Shown here piece after piece: positions 25,553 to 39,628 of a stretch of 64,000 bases of DNA. Made by a program: the position numbers and the translations under genes. The DNA lies in assembly GCA_000231825.2 (NCBI GenBank), contig JH720371.1, forward strand, positions 141,713-205,712, written 5' to 3'. Source of the stretch: Tetrahymena elliotti 4EA (Eukaryota > Ciliophora > Oligohymenophorea > Hymenostomatida > Tetrahymenidae). The notes beneath the pieces were generated by a model. That model had not been told where the DNA came from, did no database searches, and saw only the letters and a list, made by a program, of their open reading frames with translations. How positions within the stretch are numbered: the first letter of the stretch is position 1; every line of letters starts with the position of its first letter.

Positions 25553-27550
25553 TCATTTTTGTTTGCTTCTTGGTTAGATCATAAAATTTTCTAGTTCTTG
25601 CCAAAACTATTCATAAGCTGGAAGATCTAAATGTCTCTTATTACGATATACAGATACAATTTTAACATTCCAATTAGCAACTTAATCTGGAGTAGGAATA
25701 TCATAGTATTTTAAATAGAATCCTTTAACTGAATCTAAGATGCTAGGAATATTATCCTCTTTAGGCCATCCTTTGAATTGATATTTTTAACCACTAACAA
25801 ATACACCAACGACTCTCTCCCATTTAGACTGATAAAATAAACAAAATGAATTAATAAATATATTTTTTAATCAGATAAAAACTTACTTTTTATTAAGGAT
25901 TATTCAATAACTCAAATGTACCAACGTTGTCGTAAACTTCGAAAGTAAAATTATGTCCTTTTATATTCTTCTCAATTTATATAACTCTTTCACTGTTATC
26001 AGAATCTTTATTTTCTGGATCTTCGTATTTAGCTTCTGCCAAAAACTTTTTAGCATTAAACAGAGAAATATTACCTTATCTACCCATAGCTGGAACGACA
26101 ATAATAGGTTTTAATTTCTTATCTCTTAAATCTTTGAATAAGCAGGGATAATTAATAGTTGATTTCACTTCTAAAGGATTAACTTAAGTAGTCATCTTTC
26201 CTTCATCTAGATACTATTTTTATTTTTTAAAAATACATGATTAAAACTTATTTACTTTTTAAATATCATTTCAAATAATATTAAGAGTCTCTTTAAATCT
26301 TAATTTGATATTCTACAATAATTTTCAATAAATTTAACCAAAAGCATTATGTATGCATTAACCATTAAAAATGTAAATTCAGCATGTTTGCTTGTTTCAT
26401 AACTAAATGAAAAATATGCTCTTGTTTCAAACATAAAAAAATAATAATTTCTTAAGAATTAAAAAACCCAGTTGCTTAAATTACTTTTTCAACTTTTTAG
26501 TTAGCATTTACATCAAATAATTCAACTGTTTTATACACAGGAAGTTATTTATTTAACCAAAGAATTTACTATTTTTAAATAACTTCAAACCATAGCAATA
26601 TTTGATTATCTATCTAATAGATTAGATGATAGTCTAACTAAATATTAGCTATCTAGCTAACATGATTGTTTGTTATTAATCATATTTAGAATGATATGTT
26701 CCTATTGTCTTTTCATTGTATTTATTTTCATTTAGTAATTTAGAATCTTATTAAAATTTATGTGTCTCTATAATAAATATTAAACCATATATTGCAAAAT
26801 CTTAAGATTAATATTCCAAAATGAATTTATTTGCTTGTTTTATTTGATTTGAAATTTTATTTTAAGCAAGAAACAAGAAGCTAACTAGCTGATTTTGTGT
26901 ATTAAGTTGAGATATTATTAACTGAAAAATAATTTTATTTAATTTATGCATCATTTATTTATTACCTTAATGTATGGTTTGAAGTTGATATTAGAACTAA
27001 ATTTGCTTCTCAACATACGAGTTCGAGATGTTAATGGCTTTTCAGTTTTCATAATCCAACTAATTGCATTTAAATATTCTTCTCTTTATTACATTTCGAT
27101 AGTTTTTGCTTCTCCGTCATTTGTTTTTAACTTTTTGGTCAAAGCTCCTTCTTGTGCTGAAGATTCAGCTGGTTTACTTTTTCTTGATGAGAGAAGTTAT
27201 TGCTTAGCTTCTTAATCAATTTTATCTGAATAATCAATTTTTCCTTATAAATAGTTGCTAATTTCATCTTCATCAATCTTATCTATACCTTCAAGACTAA
27301 ATTATTAACGCTAATTGAAATACTATTTCATAGGCATATTCTTCTCAACTTTAATATTGAAAAGCCACAAATCACCCAAAGTGTAATATCCACCAGTGTT
27401 CTTCTTCCATGCAGTAGGAGTTTTAAGTTCTAATTTGGTTTGATCAAAAAATAAATACTAATCTTTCTTCACCACTTCTTTTTTATTAATTGTGTACTCC
27501 CTTAACAACTCTAAAGGATCAATTTTATTAGGCCTTTTGTTTCTATTCAT
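25553..27550 (-). CDS. CDC73: CDC73 / parafibromin, Paf1 complex subunit
   Basis: Minus-strand gene, ATG 27550 to TGA 25555-25553, with several introns. The N-terminus reads DPLELLREYTINKKEVVKK, followed by Y-Y-T-L-G-D-L-W-L-F, the conserved CDC73 N-terminal domain. The C-terminal Ras-like domain is clear: PIIVVPAMGRQGNISLFNAK, then W-E-R-V-V-G-V-F-V-S-G, KYQFKGWPKEDNIPSI, GFYLKYYDIPTPDQVANWNV, and the end RNKRHLDLPAYEQFW. Introns are clear at about 25829-25887 (GTAAGT...ATCAG on the minus strand) and about 26216-26263. CDC73 is part of the nuclear Paf1 complex, which travels with RNA polymerase II and promotes elongation, histone modification and 3'-end processing. Exons in 26270-26990 are only partly resolved. 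Confidence 0.93.
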
Positions 27551-29196
27551 TTCTATCTATAATCTTTAATATTCAAATTCTAAACCTTTTTTACTGCTTT
27601 GCAAAAATTAAGATATTTAATAAAATTTTAATTATTATTCTTGCAATATCGTTTATCACCTCTACCTATATTTTATATGTGTTTCTTTCTTTCATTCAAT
27701 AGTATCTTTTTCAAAAAAAAATGTATTATTTCACATAATATGTTTTTATTCTAACTTTTATATGATATTTAAAATCTAAAGCTATTTTTAACTGCTTTAA
27801 TAATATCTATTACACAATTTATTTTAAAATCTAAAAATGATGAAAAATGATTTATTAGCAAGGCAAATAAATTGAAAAATAAAATAACATTTTATTAAAT
27901 GATTATTTATATATTTAGATTCTTTTATAAAGATTGTTATTCCAATTAAAAATAATTTTGTTTAAGTGATTCTTTTAAAGCATATTTGAAAATTATTAAT
28001 TAAACAAAGCCATCCTTTAAAATACAAAATTATTTAAACATATTTATCAATTATAAAAAAATCAAATAAGAAAATGACCTGAAAAGCATATTAATGTTAT
28101 TAACCTATTCTAAAAAATTAATAAAAGGCAACAATAAAATATCTAATGTTAAGCGTTTGAATTAAATATTAGCTTTTTTCCTTCAATTATATTAAGTTTA
28201 TGATAATCTAAATATATTTTTTATTATTAAAAGAATAAGTGAATATTAAATTTTATTTTATTTACAAAAATATTCTTTTAACATACTATAAATTTGTATT
28301 TTTTTAAATTATTTTATTTAACTTATCTAAATTACTTTTTAAAAAATTTTTAGCTCTCTCTTAAATGCCCACTTTTCAGAAATTTTTATATCTTCTAAAC
28401 GCAAGTCATTAGGAAATATGTTACAAGTTAAATATCAGCCTAATTGCATCAAAAAAATTAAAATTATTTTTCAGCAACATTTTTTTGATAAATTATGACC
28501 TAATTTCATAAATTTAACTATGAATTTAAATAATTTTTGTTGAAAAGTTAGTAAGGTTTCAATATAAAAAACAAGCATTATTTTAAATATTATAATGATG
28601 TTAAGATTGAAAAGTTAGAATAATAAATATTAAATATGAAAAATTATAATAATATTATATATCTCTACAAATAAAATTAAAAAATATTTAAGTCATGTTG
28701 AAGTGGTTTAGCTGTGAAATTAATTTAATAAATAAATAAATTTAAATAAATAATTAGATAAATATTGCAATAATAAAATCAAAAGATTCAACTAAAAATG
28801 ATTACACACAATATTCTAAATGATTTTTTTAATTAGTTATTGTCTAAATTAAAATTGAAATGATGTTTAAAGGTTTTTGTTAAATTTACCTTGTATTTGA
28901 ACAAGTAAATTTGATTGTTTTTATTGATATTACATAAGATAGAATTAGTTAGTTTAGTCTTATTTGGAATTCGGAAATTTAGATTACAATATTTAATATT
29001 GGGATTGAAAATCAAGTAAAATATAAAATTAGAATTGAGGTATGTAAACAAATCCTACAATGTTTCTTTAATATGTATTTTTCTTTTTAGAAAAATATTT
29101 GTAAGCTAAACAAAGAGTTTATTATTGAAGCAACTAAAGCTAGTAATAATTAATTAAGACCTCCTTTTATTATAAGTTAACTAAAATACAAAAAAG
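27551..29196. other. AT-rich intergenic spacer
   Basis: No supported gene. The 72-codon minus-strand frame at 28833-29051 is Asn/Lys/Phe-rich low complexity and unconvincing. Confidence 0.4.
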
Positions 29197-32100
29197 ATGA
29201 GAAAGAGGTTTTATTTCTTTCCAATAGCAATCATCTTTCTGAAAGCGTTGCTAACATGTAAATTATCAAATTCATTTTTTTTTTTGAAGAAAATAATTTC
29301 ATTTAAATGTTTGAATTAGATTGTGAATAGATTTTGTTCCTTAATTAAAATGTTGAATTTAACATGTAGCAATTAAATACTTAGGGTTTTCTGCACAAAT
29401 AATCAATAAGCAATTGCGATTTCACATCTCTGAATTAATATAGTATTTATGGAGGATTAAACTGCTTTAATTCTTAATCGTCTCTTAATTATTATGGTCC
29501 TTTGGACAGTACAGGCAAATTTTCTTCACTTAAGCCTCATTACAAAATGGATATAAGTTTATATATCTTCTTTATATTTCCTCTCACAGATACCTAAAAA
29601 AATGCATAAGTCTAGATAATTTTAGAGCAAAAAAAGGTAACATAATCAAGTTAGGATACTATTCACTGTATTAATTCATAAGATAGCTAGAACTCCAATT
29701 ATCCATATATTCGATGCTCAGTTACAATACAAGATTATTTTCATTAATTTGATTCACTAAGTTTATAAATTGTGGGGCTGAATTCTGTAAGTACTGGCTA
29801 TAACTGGGGATTCAAACTACTTAAATTCATAACAACCGAATGCCCATCTTCTTGTTTAATTTGCGATTCTACAGGCTGTCTTTGTAAAATTAATTTTTTG
29901 AATTTGGTTAAATAAAATACAATAAATTGCTTTTAGTAAATTAACCTAGTTAATTGTTAACTTCGCAGTTGTTATATTACTACGAAAAAGAGCTATATGA
30001 ATCAATTGTTTAGAGCACATAAATACTCAATTAGTACTGTCTCATCAGTCAGTTTGTGTTCTTAAACCAAGGATATTTTCCTTACATAGGTCTATCTTCA
30101 AGCTCAGATCCAACTTTGGTCAGCCCTTAAACAATACAGATAGAATTACAAAATCTACCTCCTCATTACACAATTTATGTTCAATTTAAGTTAGTATGGT
30201 TCGCTAAAAATATAATGTATTTTTATCTTAAATCTTTTTCTTTCTATTCTAAAAGGTACAAGCTCAATGCGGACAAAGTATATTGATTTATAATGATGAT
30301 CAATAAATCACATTTAAACAGCAATAAGCATAGCCTTGTACTCCTCCATAAATTAGTTATATTTATCTCAAGGTTACTCCTCACTAATCTCAATAAACAA
30401 TTTTTAGCATTTAATAGTCTGGTTCTCCCTTTGGAATAAGAGAATTAAAGATTTTCTTCGATTTGTGTTAATCTTCTTGCACTACATGCTTGGACGGTTC
30501 TTCTTGTCTGACAGATAATGGTAAGCTAAACAAATAAACTTTAAATATAAAAATAAAATGTAATAAATATTAATAGGAAATGAGGTAATTGCAAACTTTG
30601 CTTATCAAGTCAATTCTGCTAATTTGATTAGAGAAGACTGGATAGTAATAGGATCTCCTTCAACTAATTTTGTATCAACATGCAACAATAACAATTATTT
30701 CGGTGGAGTTAACATTTTTGATTGGAAAACTAAAGTCCTAAATAGTTTTCATATCACCACTCCACATTATAGAGCTATTCTACAAATTACTGTAATATTT
30801 CGTTCTTTCTTTGTCGATTCTGCTGGCTTTAACTATCTTATAAATTTAATATATTTAAAATATTTAAATTAATTTTAAAATATTTTTTGTTAGTTTATCA
30901 AGATGAATGCATGGGGAAATAATAATATTCTGATCACAATAGATGGAAAAGTATATAAAAGAGTATCTTTTTGTGATTCAAATATAAAGATTTGTTCACC
31001 AACAAGTTCAACAAGTGGTGATTCCACAAAACAAATCACTTTTGAATTTGATCATATCAACTATGATATGTAGATAAGTATTCAGCCAGATATTTAAGCC
31101 GCTCCATCGACTCCTTTATATTGGGGATTTATTAACTTCACTTTGACTATTAAGAAGTGTCATTCATCATGCATAAGCAGCTATTGTACAGGACCATTGT
31201 CATCTGATTGTGGATTCCCTTAAGCAAGCTTATTTGAAATAAGATCTTTCTATAGCTATGATCCTCCTTCTTCTCCTGATGTAAAAAAATAAATTAATTT
31301 TGACTCTTTTACAATTATTAATAAAAATAATTAAATATTCTAAAAGCCATCTTGGACAATATCCAATTAATTATCAACTTGTGGATCATCTATCTTGTAA
31401 ACATGTTCAGTAAATTAAATGTAATATTATGGGGGTTTAACCTGCTTTGATTCGAATACATAGCTTTCAAAATCCTTTCAAATAAATGACAGCTTTGTTT
31501 TTATGGTTATTTCATTTAATTTCATCAAATTTTCTGATTGGGTAAAACAAGGTTCTTTGGTAGTCATGCTAAATACAACAAATAAAATTTATGAAGAATT
31601 CTTTTCTTCTTCTTAAGCTAATCTTAGTTGCAATAACTCGGCATCTCAAGAGATCCTTAATTACCCAGTTAAAATTTAGTTGCTGTTAAACTCAGTTGCT
31701 CAACAGAATTTTTAAGTTTAAATTTACACAAAATCACATCAAGGGTAATTTAATATTTTTAAACATTCTTAATAGACTATTAATCAATCTTAACATAATT
31801 TCAATAATAAAAACAGACACTGGGCTATCTAATCATTCTAATTAGATATTTATGGATGCAGTTTAGGAAACTTTTTAGATAATAATTCATGTTCAAGTTG
31901 CAATGATCCTACTTGCTTAGCTTGCACCAAATTAAATTAATGTTTTTCCAAATGCCACTATTCCTGTACTTCATGCTTTGGAGAAAATAATTTCTAGTGC
32001 TTATCATGCGATTCTTCTATGAAAAGAACATTAGATGGCAGTGTAAAAAATTAGTTTACTTATCCTTGCTTTTTCAAATTAAAGATTTTCTTTGTCAAAA

Positions 32101-35100
32101 AGTTCAAAATTTTTAAGAAACAAAAGATAAAGTACTTCATCAGTTGAATAGCTGAAAGGAATCAATTATTTTAATGATTCGAAAAATGTCTAGATTAAAC
32201 TTGTTAAAATGTTTAATTTTATTTTTTGTTAATTTATTTATATTTAAATTTAAAAAGGTCTGCAAGTGCAATGATGGTTTTTTTGAAATAGGATAACCCC
32301 TTTGCTAGGTGTGTCATGAAACTTGTTTGCAGTGTACTGATATTTATATAAATTCTTGTTCTTTCTGTGACAAAAATATGTATCGTTAACTTGAACAGTC
32401 TAGGTATTTTTTTGCAAGCAATTAATGATTGAATTTGAATTAATTTTTTTGGTAAAAAATTAAAAGCAATAAATGCGTCTGCATTGAAAGATATTTTGAA
32501 ATTCCTAATTAGTTGCAGTGCTAGCCTTGCCATTAGTCTTGCTAAACTTGTAATGGTACTTTAGAGACAGATTGTCTAAGTTGCTCTTTAGAAGCTGATT
32601 TTAGAGTTTATGATCCTGTTTCTAAGAGATGTGTATGTGAAGATGGGTATTATGAAGACCAGACTGTTAAGAAATGTTTACCTTGCTAATTGAAATGCTC
32701 AACTTGTGTGAGTTCGCCTACTAATTGTGTAATAAATTAATTAATACATCTTATAAATTTACAATTTTATTAATTTCTAAAAAATTAGACCTCATGCTCA
32801 AAAAACAGGGTTAGTCTTCCTGATTGCAATTGCCCTATTTAAAACAAAGTTTGGCTTGATGGTGAAATATGTAATACGTGTGATAACACTTGTCAGACAT
32901 GTTTTGGAGATAATTTTAATGAATGTTCTAGCTGTGCTGGAAGCTTATATCTTAATAATTTCTAATGTATCTCACTATGCCCCTATTTCATATATTTTGG
33001 ACACACTAAAAATAATATTAATACTTGTTTGGACAGATGTCCTGATTCTAAATATTAAATTCAAAAAAGGTGAATCTTATTCTAAATTTGTTTCAATTTT
33101 TACAAATTTCTATAAAAAATAGACTATGCTGCTAGGATAGCTCAGAACCTTGTATAGAAGAAGTGAAAAGTGAGGTCATAACATATTCTGAATCAGAAAA
33201 TAAATAAAATACAGTCAAATTAAAATTTAGTAGACCAGTAAGAGTAGAATATATGCAAGGATATAACAGAGTTATTTTATTATCCATGGAAAATATTGCT
33301 AATTTTTAGTCAACAATAACTCCTCTAGATGAATCCAATGGATATGTCACATAAATTGATATCTATGCAATGCCTTAGTAGTCTGTTCTCTACTCAATAT
33401 TACAAATCAATCTCTTGGCTGATTACATTAGAGACAAGGATGGTATCCCTCATTCCCAATCTGTAATTTATTAAATTTCTTTTCAAATAAAAAAAAATAC
33501 AAAGTTTAAAATTTATTTTTTGCTTCAACAAAAAACAAATCTGAACTTAACTAAATTTAATTTTTACTTTGCTTTGAACAATTTTTAAAAGAAAAATCCT
33601 CAAAATAATATTTCAACAGATTTCAACAACAAAACTCAAACTATTATTTATCTAATTTCTTTTAAAATCAAAAAAACTACAAGTTAAGCAACAAACAATA
33701 CAAATAAAAAATTTCAAATTAATTTTTAGTTTCAACAAGAAACAAAATCTACTTAAACTTAATGATATTTTATTTTAAGTTAAAAATAAAATGAGTAATT
33801 AATTAATTTAATGACCAAGTTGTTTTTTTATTTTTTTTATTATTAAGCTTTTTTAATGAAGTTTCATTTTTAAAAAATTGAAAAATATTATTTTATAACA
33901 GGAGTCTTAATTGACTGCTAAGTTTGGTAAAACTGAGTTTATTCCTCAGGATTAAGTAGACACAATATAGAATGCAAGTTAAAAGGCGAAATAAACATCA
34001 GAAATAATTAGTATTTTGGGTACTGTTTTCTATTTTTTGAATGTGTGCTAGCTATTGGATATAGCTGTTGATGTGATGCAGTGGTCATATTATTACACTT
34101 TTATAAATGTAGAGTATCCTATTAATTCTGATCTTTTCTTTAGTACATTCAACAGTATTAGTATAAACATTAAATTATTTGGCATGGAAGTCTCTTCAGG
34201 TGGAAATAAGAAAGTAAATAAATTATTTCAATATTATTCTTTCAATAAAAATTCAATTTAGGTATTAGGTAGTGAATTAGTCAATCAAAATTCTCCTTAG
34301 AAATTTATGGATCATAATATAACAAGCAGTTTTATGCTTAATGGAGCTAATTTGTTGGTAACTCTAACAGGCTTTGTAGTGGGTAGATACATTTTAGTTA
34401 ATATTCATGATTGTTACAATCAAACAGAAGATGATCACAAACATAGCATTGTCTGTCAAGCCTTGAAATTTGTTAAAAATTTCTTAACTTTTTCCCCAAT
34501 AATAAAATATATTTAGAATTCTTTTTTTGCATTGATTTTTAGCGCTTGTTTGCAATTAAGAAATATGGATATGAGCAATTCTTTCAATAAAGGTTCTGTT
34601 ATTATTTGCTTTCTAACAATTATCGCATTCTTCCTTTCAATAATTTACTTCATGTATAAAGTCAATAAAGCTCAAAGTGAATTTAATTATGAATAAAAGT
34701 ATGGCTCTCTCTTTGAATTCTACGTCAAAACTAAATTTAGTACTATAAATTTTGCATTTTGGATCTTTGTAAAAAAGCTATTGATGATGGCTTCTTTAGT
34801 CTTCTTTTATGAATACTTTTATGCTAACCTTATCATTATGGGAAGTGTTTGCTTTTTGTTTTCTGTCTTGATATATTTTTTAAAACCCTACACAATAGAA
34901 AGAATGAATGACTTTCATATATTTTCTGAATTTCTTCTCATTCTTTGTTTCGTCTTGATTTATCAAATCTAAGATTGCAATAACCAAATTAGCTAACAAG
35001 GTGAATAAGGAATTGATCAAAACTTAATCAACAAAAAGGTAATCTATTTAAAATAATTATGCATTCTAAATTTAATTGTGTTTTAAACAAAAGTTATTCT

Positions 35101-35591
35101 TAGGATGGTGGCTAATTATCATTACAATTAGTCATATAGTCATTATAGTATGTGCAATCAGTAGTCTCCTATGGAATAGTATCAAATATCATTTTCATAA
35201 TTACAAACTCTAAATTAGTCATATTATATCCCTCTGCTACATCAATTATTTGAACAGGCTTTAGTTTTTGTATAGGTCAATCATCTTCTACTACTTTGAC
35301 AAAACCTCCCTAAATAGAGTTTGGCTGTAATTTAACTTATCTTATTCTATTAAACTATAAAATTATCAATCGTTTTTTGGAAATTTAATCAATGAATTTT
35401 AAATTAAAATAAGAAACAAAAACACAATGATCCAATCACATCTGAATTAAATATTTTCTTATTTATAGGTTTAATTTCCCTTCAAAATAAAATTTTAATA
35501 AAATTAAATAGAACAAAAATTAAACATTTAATTTTATGATTTAGGAAAATTAATTGCAAAAATTAAGAATTTAAATAGAGGAAAATATTGA
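29197..35591 (+). CDS. Large Cys-rich (furin-like) multi-pass membrane protein
   Basis: Starts at ATG 29197 with a signal-like peptide (MRKRFYFFPIAIIFLKALLT), the first exon ending at 29257 before GTAAATT. The ectodomain alternates beta-rich segments with CxxxC/CxxC clusters: CPSSCLICDSTGC (about 29850), CQSSCTTCLDGSSC (about 30465), CNDPTCLACTKLNQC (about 31900). A run of growth-factor-receptor-like Cys repeats follows at about 32250-33060, including CHQSCQTCNGTLETDCLSC. After a long intron (about 33464-33901) come at least six membrane segments (34010-35200), for example FALIFSACLQL and WWLIIITISHIVIIVCAISS. This domain order is typical of large ciliate surface proteins with Cys-rich repeats and a TRP-like or otherwise uncharacterised polytopic C-terminus. 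Ligand and function unknown. The stop at 35589-35591 and many internal splice sites are tentative. Confidence 0.65.
33470..33800. repeat. Two tandem copies of a ~180-bp unit inside an intron
   Basis: TTTCTTTT-AAAT-AAAAAAA-TACAA...TTCAACAA-AAACAAA-TCT-AACTTAA occurs at about 33477-33560 and again at about 33657-33760 with roughly 75-80% similarity. It accounts for the unusual length of this intron of the membrane-protein gene. Confidence 0.45.
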
Positions 35592-36054
35592 AAAAACAAT
35601 ACAATTAAATCCATTAAAATTAACATTATTCATTCATTTCTACTGATTATACAATCCTCTACACATTATATTATTTAATAAAAAATGACTAGATCATTTG
35701 AATTTCATTAATAGTCAAAATATTAATTTCTTATAAGAATAAATAAATGAATGAGTTCATCATTTTTCTCACTAAATCTTTTTTTCCTACACTAAAATAT
35801 TAAAAAATATTAGAGCCATCCTTTAATTAAAATTAAAAAAGTATTCAAATAATTCTTTTAAAATAAAAATATTTGAATTTATAAGACTATTCTGACTTAA
35901 GTTTTGCTTTATTTATTTTTGAAAGAAAAAATAAACTGAGGAATCTTAACAAGATTAAAATAATCAAAAAAGATTGATTGAATGAATGAAAACTTAGATT
36001 TTATTTAAAAATAATTTTTTGATATAAAAATGAAGACCGCATATATTAAAGTCG
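35592..36054. other. AT-rich intergenic spacer
   Basis: No coding frame. Presumed promoter of the next plus-strand gene. Confidence 0.35.
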
Positions 36055-37418
36055 ATGAAGAATTTCCATGTAGATTATATGGACTGTTCTAATAAAGGAC
36101 GTTGGAGATCATAATGTTAAATACTTTTAACTGAAGAGTAAGCAATAAGAAAGTTATAAAGTGCAAACATAAAATATTCATTTGGTAAGAAATTAACTCT
36201 TTATAAAAGGTTTAGCAATATATATGTATTTTTTAAATTAATTTAAATTAGGTGATTTTATTTTCTTTATCGAAGCATCTGAAAGCCATAAATAATATAG
36301 AGCTTGGGTTTGGTCTGAATCTTATCAAAATCAACTGCATGAATAGGCTGCTCAATATTTTTAAGAGAGACTTTAAATGTCAAAAAATTACTTCAAAAAA
36401 TATGAAAGCAATCCTCTTTTCTAATAGATATTTAAAAAGATGACTTCGTATTCTTAACATCTCAATAAAAAAGTACAAGTTAATAATTTGCTTGATAACT
36501 ATTCAGAATAGCATTTCAATGAATTGTATAACATAATCACATTCAGAAATTACTGGAATTTTATTAAAAATGAAGTTTAGCTAAAGGATTTCTTAAGAGA
36601 GCATGAGATATCTGAAATTTACTTTACTCCTAATAACAATAATGCAGATCATGGCTCAAAATTTAATGAAAATTAAAGTTTAAAAAATTTAAATATTGAA
36701 TTTGAGTTAAAATATCTTGATAAAATAAAAATTACTAGATGTGATTGCAAGTATTGCCAAAGTCTTTATTATTCTAAAGTAAAAATTATATAGATTTTTT
36801 TAATTAAAATTAATTTTACTTTATTTAAATGATAATTAGGAATATTTAGATAAGATAGATTGGAAAATATTTGATCATTTGAAAGAGAGTTATATACATC
36901 CTGAAGAACTATTGTTTATGCTGAATAAATTTGAGCAAAAAACCATTTTACTTTTTAAAGATATCCTTAATGAAAGAGTTAGTATGATGGAGACTGGTTA
37001 AGTTATTTCAAATGAAGAAATAGAAAACAGTTGCACAGAACAAATTAATGATCCTATTTATAGTGAATAAATGGAGAGAAATAATTTACAAAGAACATCT
37101 TTGGATTTTTTGGATAGTTCTGCCATCTAGACTTAAAAGTAGCTGAAGAAAAAACTGATTGACGGTGAGATGGAAATGACTGATATTTCAAACTAAAAGT
37201 AAAGAAAATCAAAAAATGAAACAAAAGAAAATAAAAAGAAAAAAAAAGACAAAAAATAAAAAAAATAAAAAAATTCTCATAGATTTAATCTAATGAATTT
37301 CATCAAGGATTAAAATTCCAGCACAGATGAAGATGATGAAGAATAAGAGGAAATAGAAGAAATTGTAACTATTGTATAGTATGTTAGATTTAAAATATTT
37401 AAATGGACTGAATATTGA
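36055..37418 (+). CDS. Uncharacterised protein, acidic C-terminus
   Basis: Three exons, 36055-36184, 36252-36778 and 36840-37418, with GTAAG...TTAG and GTAAAA...TTAG introns that keep one frame to TGA 37416-37418. ATG 36055 was chosen because the ATG at 36030 is in a frame that soon meets TGA. The protein is about 410 residues. It has a conserved-looking N-terminal region with D-C-S-N-K-G-R-W-R-S-Q-C and E-A-S-E-S-H-K, a helical middle, and a four-Cys-like cluster C-D-C-K-Y-C-x-S-L-Y-Y. A Glu/Asn-rich helical part follows, then a Lys-rich stretch (K-K-K-K-K-D-K-K) and an acidic tail (D-E-D-D-E-E-Q-E-E). I do not recognise the family. The basic/acidic tail suggests a nuclear protein, as inference only. 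Confidence 0.65.
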
Positions 37419-38409
37419 TCATATATAGTCTAAAAATTTTCTACTCTACCTATCAAAATCAATTTTATTAATTTAACAAATAATCATATCAAATAATATA
37501 ATTATTATTTCTTGTAACAAATTAATCCATATTTTTAACAAAGTCAATCAATAGTAAATATATTTTTATTTTCATTATCAAATTATCTTTTAATTTTACA
37601 AATTTATGGCAAATAAGTAATTATTGTTGTATATATTTGTTGGTTTGTAAAAAAATTTTTTAGTTTCAGATCTTCAAAAACTGCGCAAAGATAAATCTAA
37701 ATAGTAAAAAAAAGATTTTTCTTGTTAGTAGATAAAAAAGTACCATTTTACTGAAAATATGATAGCTTTTATTCGCATTTGGTAATTTCCAATAAGTATT
37801 TATAAATTAATTAAAAACAAAATATTTTTTAGTTTTAAACTTTAATTCATTTTAGTGATAATATAAGTTTTATTTAATTTGATGAGAAGAGAATTTTATT
37901 TACTAAGTTAAAAAAGAAATATTGAATATATATATAAACTAAGGTCCTACCAATATCCACTACATTGCTATATAGTTTATTAAACCTGTGTCGATTCAAA
38001 AAGAAAAAAATTTTATTTAATAAAATATTGGTTAAATTTGGCATTCATCTGCTATTATTATTTTTTAAAATATCAAGAATTTGATATTTTATTTTAAAGA
38101 TTTTTAACCAGCCAAAAATTTTTAAAATTTTATCTAAATGCACACACAAAAGTTGAATTTGAATAACTTCAAAATATATTAAGGATTTCTAGCAAATGGT
38201 TTGAGAAGGAATTAAAATGTATCATTATTAGAGGAGAATTGAAGTAAAAGAGATAAATAGAAATTAAAAATGAATAAATCGGAAGAATAAATATATATAA
38301 AACATATAAAAAATATAGAAAAATATAAAGAAAATGCATTTATTATAAAAATTAATATGACATTTAAATTAATATCAAGATTTTTTTTGGTTTGTTTGAT
38401 GAAGATTTC
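37419..38409. other. AT-rich spacer between convergent genes
   Basis: No gene seen; holds two 3' flanks. Confidence 0.4.
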
Positions 38410-39548
38410 TCAATAATTTTTGTTCTTTTCCAATTAGATTTCTTCTTCATTGTTTTTTTCTAAGATTTTATTAAATTCATAGAATTCTTTTTCATTAATG
38501 CCATGAGAGTTTGAGTTATTTTATCTGCTGTTGCTGTTAGATTCAAAGAATTTGCTATCTCCAAAGCTTATTGAGTGGTATTAATTGCTTGAATTTGTGT
38601 TTTATTTACTTTTGTTTGTTTAATTTAAGCTGCTGCTGCCATTGCTATCATTTCTAAATTATAAAGATGATGCAAAACCTCCTTTAGCATAAGCATTTTA
38701 TAATTTATTAGCAGGATCATTCAATGCATTATTGCGTTTCTCTTTCATTTTTCTAATATATTCTGCATTATGCATTTCTTTTGTTGGCTTGCTAAAATCT
38801 TAATCAAACTCAAAGAGTTAGCTATTATTTCCTTTATTTCTGCTGCCATTTAAAAGACTTTGTTAGCTTTCAATAGAATTATTATAATTAGCTGCTTAAT
38901 TCAAATATTAGAAATCACTATCTAATTATTCGATTTCACCAATTTGTAATGATATTTCTTCTTGTAATTTAGTTAATTACTATTAATATTAAATAACTTC
39001 TGATTTATTCTATGTCTATGATTATATTAATGCCATGAATTCGCTCTGTTTTTTATCAAAAATATTAAAAATTGCTAAAAATGAATTAAATAAATTACAT
39101 TAAAAGTATCAATAATCTTTTCTAAAGTCTGAATGGAATTTCTAATTGAAATGAATTCTCTAGATTATTGTTCATGGTTTTACAAGACATTAGAAATGTA
39201 ATTTATAGAATGTCTAAGAAGAATGAAAATGCAATTCTTTATGTGAATATTGTAGCTATTAGATACTTCTCCCTTTAAAATATTTCCAATAGCACTATAA
39301 TGTGAAATCAAATTAAGAGGAGAGAAGTTCAATTTAGTAACTAAGAAGTGAGGCATCCAGAGAGGAGAAGAAAGAATCTTTTAATCTGAATCTTCTTTCT
39401 AAACAAGTAATTAATTGTATAAGAAAATGAAATCCTTCAATTAGAACTTAATATCTTGAGAAATCTAAGCATTATTACTTTCGCACTTTACAACAATATG
39501 ATCTAAATTGAACAATCTTGTCTTCTCTTCAACTTCTTCATTCAACAT
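38410..39548 (-). CDS. Uncharacterised protein with coiled coil and Ser/Asn-rich tail
   Basis: Minus-strand gene, ATG 39548 to TGA 38412-38410, with one intron (donor GTAATTTA after ...DTFN near 39092, acceptor AAACAG near 39044) that preserves phase 0. The N-terminus, MLNEEVEEKTRLFNLDHIVV, continues into a compact hydrophobic domain with N-L-I-S-H-Y-S-A-I-G-N-I-L-K-G-E-V. A coiled coil follows (QYQQQLTKLQEEISLQIGEI), then an Asn/Ser/Gln-rich disordered region and a short acidic end. It starts only about 80 bp downstream of the Nup155 stop, on the same strand. I do not recognise the family; a vesicle- or cytoskeleton-associated adaptor is possible but unsupported. Confidence 0.6.
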
Positions 39549-39628
39549 AATCAACTAATTAATATTTTAAATTCATAAATTCATTCAAAATAGAATAAAA
39601 AAAAATCTTATTTATCAATATCAATCAA

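Noticed and set aside
26946..27215. 89-codon plus-strand frame
   Set aside because: Antisense shadow of CDC73 coding sequence.
32234..32533. 99-codon minus-strand frame
   Set aside because: Antisense shadow of the Cys-rich exons of the large membrane-protein gene.
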